Notes: generated by a model not told the origin, from the sequence alone. DNA of 49,047 nucleotides from Sulfonitrofixus sp039714575 (GCA_039714575.1 JBDLJE010000007.1:1-49047); one strand, 5' to 3'; counted from the first letter of the stretch, positions 8,479-17,111 are shown. Numbers and translations are program-made.

Positions 8479-9799
8479 CTATGATGAGGGCTTTCATGAT
8501 GTCAGTCCCCTCTTTGAGTTGAATGTCTTTAGTCAGCTGCTCTTCAGTGATGATGTTTTTGTCATCTTCTTCTTTATCGTCTTTTTTCTTCTTTTTGCCG
8601 TCCACTTTTTCAAGTTCACCTTGAAGGTGCTTTTTAAGATCGGCCTCTTTAAGTGCGAATGCACTCTCTTTTGTCTCTACCGTTCCAGCCAGGACTTTGA
8701 TGTCCGGTGTAACACCGACTGCCTGAATAGTCCGTCCGCTTGGCAGGTAGTAACGCGCAACGGTAAGCTTAATAGCATCTGTTGCCGTGACCGGCAAGAT
8801 GACCTGTACTGAACCTTTACCGAATGTTTTTGTTCCAACAATAACCGCACGTTTATGATCTTGAAGTGCACCGGCAACGATCTCAGAGGCCGAAGCGCTG
8901 CCGCCGTTGACAAGGACGATAAGAGGTGCTTTTGCCAATGTCGTTGAAGCTTTGGCACTGTAGGTCTCGTTTTCACGCGTATCACGCCCTTTTTGAGAGA
9001 CAACGACTCCTTCATCGACAAAGAGGTCGACAAGCCCTACGGATTGGTCCAGCAGGCCGCCCGGATTGTTACGCAGGTCTAAGATGATCCCTTTGGTCGT
9101 TGCTTGATGCTGCTTGATCGCTTTAGAGACACCCTCGACCACTTTTTTGTCAAAACTGGTAACACGGACATAGAGAATGTTCTCCCCGATAGTCTTGGCA
9201 TAAACAGATTCGATCTTGATGATGTCGCGTATGATATGGATGTCAATAGGTTTTCGTTCACCTTCACGAACGATTGTCAAGTCGATAGGGTCGCCTTTTT
9301 TGCCGCGCATAATGCTTACGGCTTCGTCGAGTCCCATACCCAGTGTTGATTTGTCGTCGATCTTCAAGATGATGTCACCGGCTTCCATGCCCGCTTGGTC
9401 GGCAGGTGTGCCTTCGATCGGTGCGATAACCGTCAATGCACCGTCTTTCATGCCGACAGTGATACCCAGTCCGCCGAACTCACCGTTCGTCTGGACCTTC
9501 AGGCTCTCAAAGCTTTTAGAGTCAAGGTAGTTGGAGTGGGCGTCAAGGTTGGTCATCATCCCTTTAAGAGATTTGTCCATCAGCTCTTCGATAGTGAGAC
9601 TGTCGACATTGTATTTTTCGACAATGCTGAGTACTTTTGTGAATTTAGCCAGTGCCTGAAGACGGGACGCTTCGACGGTCGGCTGATCACCGGACGCTGC
9701 TGCCGTATCGTCTTTGGCAAAAAGTGTTGTGTTGAAGATGAGACTTGCCGCTATAACAGCGCTTAAGGCACCCAGAAACATAAATTTTTTGTTTTTCAT
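8468..9799 (-). CDS. ctpA: carboxyl-terminal processing protease (S41 family)
   Basis: A periplasmic serine protease with N-terminal signal/anchor (MKNKKF start, hydrophobic 6-22), a PDZ domain (GGLGITVG to about residue 190) and the S41 core. The nucleophile is in NGGSASASE (298-306) and the dyad Lys in GTKTFGKGSVQ near 326. A Lys/Asp-rich linker (KKKKKDDKEEDDK) lies near the C-terminus. I placed the start at 9799 because it gives a clean signal peptide and a spaced upstream GAATGG; an in-frame ATG at 9808 is possible. It leads the series with purS and purQ. Confidence 0.93.
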   Translation of the reverse strand: MKNKKFMFLGALSAVIAASLIFNTTLFAKDDTAAASGDQPTVEASRLQALAKFTKVLSIVEKYNVDSLTIEELMDKSLKGMMTNLDAHSNYLDSKSFESLKVQTNGEFGGLGITVGMKDGALTVIAPIEGTPADQAGMEAGDIILKIDDKSTLGMGLDEAVSIMRGKKGDPIDLTIVREGERKPIDIHIIRDIIKIESVYAKTIGENILYVRVTSFDKKVVEGVSKAIKQHQATTKGIILDLRNNPGGLLDQSVGLVDLFVDEGVVVSQKGRDTRENETYSAKASTTLAKAPLIVLVNGGSASASEIVAGALQDHKRAVIVGTKTFGKGSVQVILPVTATDAIKLTVARYYLPSGRTIQAVGVTPDIKVLAGTVETKESAFALKEADLKKHLQGELEKVDGKKKKKDDKEEDDKNIITEEQLTKDIQLKEGTDIMKALIIVKG

Positions 9800-9833
9800 A
9801 ATAACCATTCTTGCTTGTAATTTTAAAGGTGAT

Positions 9834-9862
9834 ATTATAGTTAAATGTTGGTTAATTAACAA
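9834..9862 (-). promoter_or_regulatory. sigma-70 type promoter of ctpA, with overlapping GTTAATTAAC dyad
   Basis: On the minus strand TTGTTA (9862-9857) and TATAAT (9839-9834) are separated by 17 bp and lie about 35-60 bp before the ctpA start. The perfect palindrome GTTAATTAAC (9851-9860) covers the inner part of the -35 box and could be an operator. Confidence 0.6.
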
Positions 9863-9869
9863 TTTGCTT

Positions 9870-10320
9870 ATTCGCATCAAAGTTATAAGTATCGTTATTC
9901 TCGTAAAGGGATGATTCAATAAGCTTCTTTAGATGTTTTTATCTTTAGTTTGTTATTAACCTTTTTCGACGACACTCTTTCCTTTTTTCTCCGCAAAAAA
10001 ACGAAACCAAAAAGTTTACGCTGTCCCTGTTTGAACAGACTTCCAGCACAGGCTACTTGAGCCGTAACAGTGTAAAGGACAATTGATCAACTGCTTTAGA
10101 TATTGAATGATAACGTCTCAACAACAGCGTCTCTCTTTTTTTCTCGAAAACTATTTCTCTGACGCGACAGAGAAAACAAGTTCGAGCTATCGCGATTTAA
10201 GTGAAGAGGGAATATGTGTTCAAAATAAAAGTCAATAATATGTAAAATCTAAATTATATTAGCATTGTTGATAAGAAATTAGGTAGAAAATAATTACCAA
10301 GTCTTAGTCACCTGCTGTCA
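9870..10320. other. long intergenic region between divergent ctpA and clpB
   Basis: No intact gene is seen in these 450 bp. A hairpin with an 8-bp stem, TTTCTCTG at 10154-10161 and CAGAGAAA at 10168-10175, is present. On the minus strand around 9905-10035 a short open stretch reads LFGFVFLRRKKERV before a stop; it has no start codon and may be a coding relic or chance. Confidence 0.4.
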
Positions 10321-10326
10321 ACTATA

Positions 10327-10357
10327 CTTGACAAACACACACTCAAGTTGCTATAAT
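10327..10357 (+). promoter_or_regulatory. clpB promoter with HAIR-type (HspR) operator
   Basis: TTGACA (10328-10333) and TATAAT (10352-10357) form a strong promoter with an 18-bp spacer. Overlaid on it is CTTGACA-N7-ACTCAAG (10327-10347), which matches the HspR inverted repeat CTTGAGT-N7-ACTCAAG at 12 of 14 positions. HspR is the heat-shock repressor of Campylobacter and Helicobacter and clpB is a known target, so repression by covering the -35 box is a natural inference. Confidence 0.7.
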
Positions 10358-10390
10358 ATTTCATATTGAGAATTTAAAGGAATAAACTTT

Positions 10391-12967
10391 ATGAATACTA
10401 TTTTTGAAAAACTTACTCACCAGATGACAGAGGCAGTAGAGTCAGCGCTTTCGCTGGCACTGCACAATAAAAACATGGAAGTCGAACCGGTGCATTTTTT
10501 CTGGGCACTGCTTACCAACAGCAACTCGGTGTTAAACCAGGCCTTTAACAAGATGAACGTTGATAAAACAGCGATAGAGCTGGATGTCAAGTCTATTGCC
10601 GACAAGCTCCCAAAGTCATCATCGGTCTCAAAAGAGAACATCCGTATCTCCCGTAATCTTGTTCAGGCACTCGAGCGCGGTGTCGGTGAGATGACCAAGA
10701 CGGGGGACAGTTTTTTAGCAGTCGACACTTTTATTCTGGCCAACATGAAAGAGGAACTTTTCAAAAACATCTTATCAAAATACGTTGATATGTTGGAGCT
10801 GAGCAAGACTTTCGAAGCGATGCGCGGCGGCCAGAAGATCGAGTCGCAGACAGCCGATGAGAACCTTGAGAGCCTTGACAAATACGGCATTGACCTGACG
10901 GCTGAAGCGGGTGAGGGCAAACTTGCACCGGTTATCGGACGCGACGAAGAGATCAACCGTATGATGCAGATCCTTATCCGAAAGACTAAAAACAACCCTA
11001 TCCTCTTGGGTGAGCCTGGTGTCGGTAAGACAGCGTTGGCGGAAGGGCTTGCACAGCGCATTTATAACAAAGAGGTGCCTTTAAGCCTACAGAACAAGCG
11101 TCTTGTGGCACTTGACATGTCGGCATTGATCGCCGGTGCAAAGTACCGTGGTGAGTTTGAAGACCGTTTGAAAGCGGTTATCGAAGAGGTTAAAAAGAGC
11201 GGCAACATCATCCTCTTTATTGATGAGATCCATACTATTGTAGGAGCCGGAGCTGCCGAGGGCGGTATGGATGCAGCTAACATCCTGAAACCGGCACTTG
11301 CCCGTGGTGAACTTCACACTATCGGTGCGACAACGCTTAAAGAGTATCGCAAATTTTTTGAGAAAGACACGGCCTTGCAGCGTCGTTTCCAGCCGGTCAC
11401 AGTGGACGAGCCGAGTATCAACCAGTCATTGCAGATACTGCGCGGTATTAAAGAGCGTTTAGAAGCGCACCACAATGTCACCATTACCGATTCGGCACTG
11501 ATCGCAGCGGCAAAGCTCTCTGAACGTTATATAGGTGACCGTTTCTTGCCGGACAAGGCGATCGACCTTATTGATGAGGCCGCAGCAGAACTGAAAATGC
11601 AGATAGAGTCTGAACCTAATGTCCTGGCGGCAGTCAAACGCGAGGTTCAAGAGCTGCATGTCGAGCGTGAAGCCTTGAAGATGGATGAGAGTGCATCGAA
11701 TGAAAAACGTCTTGCAGAGATCGAAAAAGAGCTGGCAGATGCTGAAGAGAAAAGGCGCGGTCTAGAGACACAGTTCGAGCAGGAAAAAGAGGTCTTTGAC
11801 ACTATTGCCAAGATCAAACATGATGTCGAAGCAAAACGCCGCGAAGCCGAACTGGCTAAAAACAGCGGTGACTTCGAGAAAGCAGCGGCTATTGAGTATG
11901 GTGACATCCCTAAGTTAAACGAAGAGGAAGCGGCGCTTCAAGAGAAGTGGAAAGTGATGCAAAAAGAGGGTGTTCTTCTTAAAAACAGCGTCGATGAAGA
12001 CTCTATTGCGGGGATCGTAAGTCGTTGGACAGGGATTCCGGTTAACAAGATGCTTCAGAGCGAGAAAGAGAAAGTCCTCCACATCAAAGAGGAGTTGGAC
12101 AGAGATGTCATCGGTCAGGAGAAAGCGACCTTTGCTGTCTCTCGCGCTATTAAACGCAACAAAGCAGGCCTCTCAGACAAAGACCGTCCTATCGGTTCGT
12201 TTATGTTCCTCGGCCCGACCGGAGTAGGTAAGACACAGACGGCGAAGACCCTGGCAAAGTTTCTGTTTGACTCGCAGGAGTCATTGATCCGTTTTGACAT
12301 GAGTGAGTACATGGAGAAACATGCCGTATCACGTTTAGTCGGTGCACCTCCGGGGTATGTCGGTTATGACGAGGGCGGTCAATTGACTGAAGCCGTTCGC
12401 CGTAAACCTTACAGTGTCCTATTGTTTGACGAGGTAGAAAAAGCGCATCCGGATGTCTTTAACATGTTATTGCAGGTTCTGGATGACGGGCGTTTGACAG
12501 ACAACAAAGGGGTGACGGTTGACTTTACCAACACCATTATCATCCTGACTTCAAATATTGCCAGTGACAAGATCATGACAATGCAGGGCGACCCTGACCT
12601 CGACAATGTTGTGATGGGTGAATTGAAAAGCAAGTTCAAGCCGGAATTCTTGAACCGTTTGGATGATATTGTTATCTTTAACCCGCTGGGTGCGAATGAG
12701 ATCCTCGGTATTGTCGATATCTTCTTCCAGGAGATCGCGAACAAGGTCAAAGAACGTGACATTACCTTGACACTGAGCAGTGCAGCCAAGCAGTTGGTCG
12801 CCAATGTCGGGTTTGACCCGGTCTATGGTGCGCGTCCGCTTAAACGGGCTCTTTACGAGATCGTTGAAGACCGCTTGGCTGACCTGATCTTAGGCGGTGA
12901 AGTGGACGAGGGCAATACGGTCGCTTTTGATGCCCGGGGTGATGAGATCAGCGTCAATATAAGCTAA
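10391..12967 (+). CDS. clpB: ATP-dependent chaperone/disaggregase ClpB
   Basis: The 858-aa protein is a full-length ClpB, the hexameric AAA+ machine that rescues aggregated proteins with DnaK. In order: the N-terminal Clp repeat domain (1-145), AAA-1 with Walker A GEPGVGKT at 207-214, the long coiled-coil middle domain (about 395-525, rich in Glu/Lys/Ala), and AAA-2 with Walker A GPTGVGKT at 608-615 and the pore loop GYVGYDEGG. The ribosome binding site is AAAGGAA. It stands alone behind a strong, apparently heat-shock-controlled promoter. Confidence 0.98.
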   Translation: MNTIFEKLTHQMTEAVESALSLALHNKNMEVEPVHFFWALLTNSNSVLNQAFNKMNVDKTAIELDVKSIADKLPKSSSVSKENIRISRNLVQALERGVGEMTKTGDSFLAVDTFILANMKEELFKNILSKYVDMLELSKTFEAMRGGQKIESQTADENLESLDKYGIDLTAEAGEGKLAPVIGRDEEINRMMQILIRKTKNNPILLGEPGVGKTALAEGLAQRIYNKEVPLSLQNKRLVALDMSALIAGAKYRGEFEDRLKAVIEEVKKSGNIILFIDEIHTIVGAGAAEGGMDAANILKPALARGELHTIGATTLKEYRKFFEKDTALQRRFQPVTVDEPSINQSLQILRGIKERLEAHHNVTITDSALIAAAKLSERYIGDRFLPDKAIDLIDEAAAELKMQIESEPNVLAAVKREVQELHVEREALKMDESASNEKRLAEIEKELADAEEKRRGLETQFEQEKEVFDTIAKIKHDVEAKRREAELAKNSGDFEKAAAIEYGDIPKLNEEEAALQEKWKVMQKEGVLLKNSVDEDSIAGIVSRWTGIPVNKMLQSEKEKVLHIKEELDRDVIGQEKATFAVSRAIKRNKAGLSDKDRPIGSFMFLGPTGVGKTQTAKTLAKFLFDSQESLIRFDMSEYMEKHAVSRLVGAPPGYVGYDEGGQLTEAVRRKPYSVLLFDEVEKAHPDVFNMLLQVLDDGRLTDNKGVTVDFTNTIIILTSNIASDKIMTMQGDPDLDNVVMGELKSKFKPEFLNRLDDIVIFNPLGANEILGIVDIFFQEIANKVKERDITLTLSSAAKQLVANVGFDPVYGARPLKRALYEIVEDRLADLILGGEVDEGNTVAFDARGDEISVNIS

Positions 12968-12972
12968 AAGAA

Positions 12973-13000
12973 TGAGGGGATTGCCCTCAATTCACTTTTT
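12973..13000 (+). terminator. weak intrinsic terminator after clpB
   Basis: TGAGGG (12973-12978) pairs with CCCTCA (12984-12989) across a 5-nt loop, followed by an imperfect T-tract (ATTCACTTTTT). The stem is short, so read-through into the next gene is likely. Confidence 0.45.
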
Positions 13001-13005
13001 AAAAG

Positions 13006-13011
13006 TATAAT
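13006..13011 (+). promoter_or_regulatory. -10 box next to the start of the tetraheme cytochrome gene
   Basis: A perfect TATAAT ends 6 bp before the ATG at 13018. If used, transcription would start at or next to the start codon and give a leaderless mRNA. No Shine-Dalgarno sequence is seen in front of that ATG. Confidence 0.4.
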
Positions 13012-13017
13012 GACCGT

Positions 13018-13374
13018 ATGAAAAAAATCGTATCAACTCTTATCTTTCTGAGCATCTCTCTTTATGCCTGTACGGGTGACTGCCTTACCTGTCATCCTGC
13101 TCTGAAACCTACTATCTTGACAGACACCCGTCACAAACCGATGCTGACCTGTATTAACTGTCACAGTGCCACGCCCAGCTCCATGGCGGAGTGCGGCAAT
13201 GACTGTTTTGCCTGCCACCCGATGGAGAAGATCAATAACGGTGTCAAAGAACATGAGGTCATTCAGGGGTGTAAAGACTGTCATGTCAAGATGAAAAAAG
13301 AGCTGTTGGACATCACAAACTCGCGTGACCAGTCAAAGATCGATGAACCGCTTAGAGACTTTCTTTTAGAATAA
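13018..13374 (+). CDS. small periplasmic tetraheme c-type cytochrome
   Basis: The 118-aa protein has a signal peptide and four CXXCH heme c sites: C22-C25-H26, C45-C48-H49, C63-C66-H67 and C85-C88-H89. Extra His residues (H39, H79) could be distal ligands. The sequence LYAC at residues 15-18 is close to a lipobox, so it could be a lipoprotein, though Tyr at that position is atypical. It probably shuttles electrons in the periplasm. Function beyond heme binding is not shown, and the neighbours (clpB, rpmH) give no clue. Confidence 0.85.
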   Translation: MKKIVSTLIFLSISLYACTGDCLTCHPALKPTILTDTRHKPMLTCINCHSATPSSMAECGNDCFACHPMEKINNGVKEHEVIQGCKDCHVKMKKELLDITNSRDQSKIDEPLRDFLLE

Positions 13375-13601
13375 AATACTCCTCTAATCGATCTTTACGC
13401 TGTTAAGAATCATAACTACAGACAAATAAATTTTCTATTGAATAGTAGTTGCCTGCTTATAAATATTTGATGTGATCTGCACTGAATCGTCACAAAGAAA
13501 GTAAATAATGGTAATTTAAGAGAAAACCCCAAAAACTTAACCCCTCTTTAAGTAAGAATTTCATATTATTGCGAGCTAAAAATTATTTAAGGATATGACT
13601 T

Positions 13602-13736
13602 ATGAAAAGAACATACCAACCCCATAGTACACCACGTAAGCGTACTCACGGTTTCCGCGCTCGTATGGCAACTAAAAACGGTCGTCGCGTACTTAACCGT
13701 CGTCGTGCAAAAGGTAGAAAATCTCTAACTGTGTAA
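13602..13736 (+). CDS. rpmH: 50S ribosomal protein L34
   Basis: A 44-aa very basic protein beginning MKRTYQPHSTPRKRTHGF and containing RMATKNGRRVLNRRRAKGRK, the hallmark of L34 of the large ribosomal subunit. The ribosome binding site AAGGAT lies 8 bp before the ATG. It opens the conserved operon rpmH-rnpA-yidD-yidC-jag-mnmE. A TATTAT at 13564-13569 is a candidate -10 box. Confidence 0.98.
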   Translation: MKRTYQPHSTPRKRTHGFRARMATKNGRRVLNRRRAKGRKSLTV

Positions 13737-13747
13737 GCAGTTTTACG

Positions 13748-14083
13748 ATTCTCAAGAAAAACGGCGAGTTTCAATTCGTCTATAGAAGAGGCAAGAGTCA
13801 GCACTCGCGCTCAATTGTTCTCTTTTATCTCCCTCAAAAGGGAGTCAAAAAATATGGCTTTACCGCCAGTAAAAAAGTGGGCAATGCTGTTGTCCGCAGC
13901 CGATCGAAACGTCGACTGCGGGCGATCTTTGCAGAGCAGTGCCCCCATCTTAAAGATGGTTCTTACGTCTTGGTCGCAAAAGAGGCTTTGGCCTCGACCA
14001 CCTATGAACAACTCCAGTTTGACTTTATCAAGACCTTACAACGTGCAGGCAGTATTATAGATGATCAGAAAAGCACTTCTTAA
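13748..14083 (+). CDS. rnpA: ribonuclease P protein component (no canonical start codon)
   Basis: The frame from about 13718 to the TAA at 14083 encodes a clear RnpA: FQFVYRRGKS near the start, then the RNA-binding signature SKKVGNAVVRSRSKRRLR, then YVLVAKEAL. It assists the RNase P RNA in trimming tRNA 5' ends. The open frame begins after a TAG at 13715 and contains no ATG, GTG or TTG before a GTG at 13877, which is inside the RNA-binding core and cannot be the start. I used the ATT at 13748; ATC at 13721 or a GTA at 13733 overlapping the rpmH stop are alternatives, as is a sequence error. It overlaps yidD by 23 bp. Confidence 0.85.
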   Translation: MLKKNGEFQFVYRRGKSQHSRSIVLFYLPQKGVKKYGFTASKKVGNAVVRSRSKRRLRAIFAEQCPHLKDGSYVLVAKEALASTTYEQLQFDFIKTLQRAGSIIDDQKSTS

Positions 14084-14399
14084 ACTCTTAGCGATCTACC
14101 AAAAGTTCTTTACGCTTATCGGTTACGGCAGCTGTCGATATTACCCGACCTGTTCTGAGTATGCCAAGTGGCAATTCGAAGAAAACCCGCTCTATATCGC
14201 CTTTTACAGATCGGCTCTGCGCATACTTTCTTGCAACCAACTGTTCCCAGGTGGAATAGATTATCCGCAAAAGCATTTTTTCTGCGAAAAACCGGTCAAT
14301 AAAGCAGAAGATTTAACCATAAATTCGATAAAGTATTGGCTCGTTCCGACAAAGAACAAAAAAATTTCTATTATAAAAAATTTCCGATTCAAAGGGTAA
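14061..14399 (+). CDS. yidD: membrane protein insertion efficiency factor YidD
   Basis: The 112-aa protein has the YidD core: an amphipathic N-terminus, YQKFFTLIGYGSCRYYPTCS with the conserved Cys-rich YPTCSEYA, and a C-terminal basic tail longer than the usual 70-85 aa. YidD lies on the inner face of the membrane and helps YidC insert proteins. It starts inside rnpA and ends 3 bp before yidC, as in the conserved operon. Confidence 0.95.
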   Translation: MIRKALLKLLAIYQKFFTLIGYGSCRYYPTCSEYAKWQFEENPLYIAFYRSALRILSCNQLFPGGIDYPQKHFFCEKPVNKAEDLTINSIKYWLVPTKNKKISIIKNFRFKG

Positions 14400-14402
14400 C
14401 CC

Positions 14403-16016
14403 TTGTTAAACAATATGTCTGCTAATCAACGTCTTATTTTAGCTGTAGTCCTCTCATTTCTGTTTTTTGTAGCTTATACCGCTATTTTCCCGCCTAAAGA
14501 GGTTCGTCCAGAAGCCAATGCAACTACACAGACACAGAGTGCTGCTGTCCAAACACCGGCAACGCCGTCAATGCCGAGCGCCAACCTCGATCACACTGTC
14601 GCAGTTGATGAACAGCTGCCGTCATCAGACTCCAGCAACCTGGTACGCATCGAATCTGAAGATTTCAGTATGACGATCGACACACTTGGCCGTATCGCCT
14701 CTAAAGTCCTTAAGGCTGAGAAGTACAACGACAACGACAACGTCCACTCTGAGATGATCGCGCAAGTGGGTACTAAACCGCTTCATATCCGTTTTGCTGA
14801 TGCAGACATGTACAAAGAGTCACTTCGTACACCATACACAACAAGCGTGCGTGAAGCAACGCTTGAAGAGGGTGGCACAGTTATTGTTACAATGCAGCAG
14901 AAACTGACGAATCAGACGGTCACTAAAAAGCTGACGATCTATGCGGATGGTCACTATGATGCTAACATCGTGCTTTCAAATGACACGCGCTACTTTGTCT
15001 ACTTAGGTCAGCATGTCTCTCGTGAAGGTCAGATGATGATGGCTGTACACGGTGCAATGATATATCATGCTGATGGAATGACTGATATTATTGAAGATGG
15101 TGATGCAGAGGGGCGTAAGACATTTAGCGATGTTCACCTGACATCATCGTTTGACCAATACTTTGCATCGATCATCTACGGGTTAAACCCAAATGTTACT
15201 GTTACGGTTGACCGTGACCGTGAAGATAACCCGACTGTATATGTCGACGGTTCTAAAAACTTTACATTTAACGGTTATATTGGACCTAAGGATTATAAAG
15301 TCCTGGAATCAATTGACCCGGTACTTGTCAATGCGATCGAGTACGGCTGGTTCACATTTGCGGCAGCACCGCTGTTCAGTGTACTGTTATGGCTGCACGG
15401 TATCTTTGGAAACTGGGGTTGGGCGATTATTGCACTGACTATCTTGATCCGTATTATTCTGTTCCCGCTTACCTACAAAGGTATGCTCTCTATGCAGAAG
15501 ATGAAAGATGTCGCACCTAAGGTCAAAGAGATGCAGGCTAAGTATAAGGGTGACCCGCAACGTATGAATGCTGCGGTGATGGAAGTCTATAAAAAAGAGG
15601 GTGCCAACCCGCTTGGCGGATGTCTTCCGCTTCTGCTCCAGATCCCTGTTTTCTTCGCGATCTATCGTGTTCTTCTGAATGCGGTTGAACTGCAAGGGGC
15701 TGAGTGGATCTGGTGGATAAATGACCTTTCACGTATGGATCCGTACTTCATCCTGCCGATCTTAATGGGTGCAACGATGTACTACCAGCAGCATATCACG
15801 CCGAACAACTTTACAGACCCTATGCAGGAGAAGATCTTTAAGTACCTTCCGGTCATCTTTACGTTCTTCTTTATCACATTCCCGTCGGGTCTGGTACTGT
15901 ACTGGTTTGTGAACAACATCTTCTCTATTGTACAGCAGTTCATCGTTAACAAGCAGTTTGCTACGATGAAAGCTCTGAAAGCTGCAAACTCTTCCAAAGC
16001 AGAAGGTAAGGAATAA
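14403..16016 (+). CDS. yidC: membrane protein insertase YidC
   Basis: The 537-aa Gram-negative type insertase has an N-terminal membrane anchor (about 12-28), a large periplasmic beta domain (about 45-310) and the conserved five-helix core, with the cytoplasmic hairpin after LFPLTYKGMLSMQKMKDVAPK and NPLGGCLPLLLQIPVFFAIYR split over helices 2-3. I kept the TTG at 14403 because AAAGGG is correctly spaced before it; the ATG at 14415 would be 18 bp away. The stop shares a base with the jag ATG. Confidence 0.97.
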   Translation: MLNNMSANQRLILAVVLSFLFFVAYTAIFPPKEVRPEANATTQTQSAAVQTPATPSMPSANLDHTVAVDEQLPSSDSSNLVRIESEDFSMTIDTLGRIASKVLKAEKYNDNDNVHSEMIAQVGTKPLHIRFADADMYKESLRTPYTTSVREATLEEGGTVIVTMQQKLTNQTVTKKLTIYADGHYDANIVLSNDTRYFVYLGQHVSREGQMMMAVHGAMIYHADGMTDIIEDGDAEGRKTFSDVHLTSSFDQYFASIIYGLNPNVTVTVDRDREDNPTVYVDGSKNFTFNGYIGPKDYKVLESIDPVLVNAIEYGWFTFAAAPLFSVLLWLHGIFGNWGWAIIALTILIRIILFPLTYKGMLSMQKMKDVAPKVKEMQAKYKGDPQRMNAAVMEVYKKEGANPLGGCLPLLLQIPVFFAIYRVLLNAVELQGAEWIWWINDLSRMDPYFILPILMGATMYYQQHITPNNFTDPMQEKIFKYLPVIFTFFFITFPSGLVLYWFVNNIFSIVQQFIVNKQFATMKALKAANSSKAEGKE

Positions 16017-16918
16017 TGCTTAAGATCGAATCGAAAACTCTTGAGATCGCTTATTCAGAAGCAGCTCAAAAGTTGGAGTGCTCTGTAACAGAACTTCAAG
16101 TCGAGATCGTTCAACACCCTTCCAAAGGGCTTTTAGGGCTGTTTGCAAAAAGTGCGATCATTGTTGCCCTGCGAAAAAACAACCTTGAAGACAACGCTGA
16201 ACCTGTCGCAGAAAAAGCAGTGGAGCCTAAGCCGGAACCGGTGTCAGAAGCAGAGAACGCCGTTGAAGAAGCGGCTGAAAAGATCGATGATCCAGCCTCT
16301 TATGAGTCCGACATTCCGCAGCAGCGTACACTCAATGACACGATCCTGCCAACCTCTTTTGTAACAGACCAGGATGATGAGGATGAGCAGAATGACTATA
16401 TCGAAGATGCCATTGAGGGGATGTTCGATGATGAGGAAGAAGAGGCCTTTGATGATGTTGAAGCAATCGCTGCCGAAGTAAAAACACAGATCAACACACT
16501 CTTTTCCAAGATCTGTTTTGAGTTGAATGAGATCGACGTCACTGTTTATGATGAAAACACTTTGATGTTGGATTTCAACGGGAATGATGCAGCCCTGCTG
16601 ATCGGTAAAGAGGGGTATCGCTATAAAGCGCTCTCATACATGATCTTCAACTGGATCAATGCCAAGTACGGTCTGCAGCTGCGTCTTGAGATCGCTGAAT
16701 TTTTGAAAAACCAGGAAGAGTCGATCACCCGTTATCTGGTAGGTGTTTGCGAGTCGATCGAGCGTGACGGCCGTGCTCAGACCAAGATACTGGACGGTGT
16801 TTTGGTGCAGATCGCGCTGAAACAGCTTCGTGATCAGTATCCTGATAAGTATGTGGCTATTCGCTCGACGCGTGACGGTGCAAAGTTCATCATAGTAAAC
16901 GGCTACAACAGCTATTAA
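16016..16918 (+). CDS. jag: Jag/KhpB family RNA-binding protein
   Basis: The 300-aa protein has an N-terminal Jag_N domain (SYSEAAQKL-like, ending GLLGLFAK near residue 42), a long acidic linker (about 60-150, rich in Glu and Asp), a KH domain with LIGKEGYRYKALSYM, and a C-terminal R3H-like part. Such proteins bind RNA and affect cell-wall synthesis and division in Gram-positives; the role here is not known. Its stop codon lies at the first bases of a copy of the 107-bp palindromic repeat. Confidence 0.92.
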   Translation: MLKIESKTLEIAYSEAAQKLECSVTELQVEIVQHPSKGLLGLFAKSAIIVALRKNNLEDNAEPVAEKAVEPKPEPVSEAENAVEEAAEKIDDPASYESDIPQQRTLNDTILPTSFVTDQDDEDEQNDYIEDAIEGMFDDEEEEAFDDVEAIAAEVKTQINTLFSKICFELNEIDVTVYDENTLMLDFNGNDAALLIGKEGYRYKALSYMIFNWINAKYGLQLRLEIAEFLKNQEESITRYLVGVCESIERDGRAQTKILDGVLVQIALKQLRDQYPDKYVAIRSTRDGAKFIIVNGYNSY

Positions 16919-17022
16919 AAGTTCCAGCTTCGGCGCAATTTGCACCGGAGCTCACCTCTCAACGTACCGATGTACGTCTTCGGGTTCACGTCCGGCACAA
17001 CTTACACCAAACCTGAAATTTT
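16917..17022 (+). repeat. 107-bp palindromic 3'-end repeat, copy 1 (after jag)
   Basis: This copy begins AAAAGTTCCAGCTTCGG and ends ACCTGAAATTTT. Its tip is ACGTAC-CGAT-GTACGT and its mid stem pairs CCGGA with TCCGG around a conserved CA/CA internal loop. Related copies lie at 32280, 38465 and 41480, all in the same orientation and all at the stop codon of a + strand gene. Confidence 0.85.
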
Positions 17023-17040
17023 AATCCATTGATAACTTAT

Positions 17041-17062
17041 GATGAGCTTCGCGCCATCTTTT
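17041..17062 (+). terminator. conserved GATGAGC/GCCATC hairpin with T-tract after repeat copy 1
   Basis: GATGAGC pairs with GCCATC (one bulged A) and is followed by TTTT, as in an intrinsic terminator. The same motif follows each of the other three repeat copies at 19-70 bp, so it appears to travel with the repeat. Here it would end the jag transcript before mnmE. Confidence 0.6.
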
Positions 17063-17111
17063 CTATTTCCTATTTAGCTATAATTTCATCACTATATATA
17101 TTGGAACATCT

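Noticed and set aside
8462..9766. Open frames on the + strand inside ctpA
   Set aside because: They lie fully opposite a well-supported protease gene, have no ribosome binding sites and encode Phe/Val-rich low-quality sequence.
9800..9919. N-terminal extension of CtpA to 9919
   Set aside because: The added 40 residues precede a good signal peptide and would include the promoter.
13375..13601. Replication origin next to rpmH
   Set aside because: rpmH is near the origin in many bacteria, but I found no dnaA or dnaN and no obvious cluster of DnaA boxes here.
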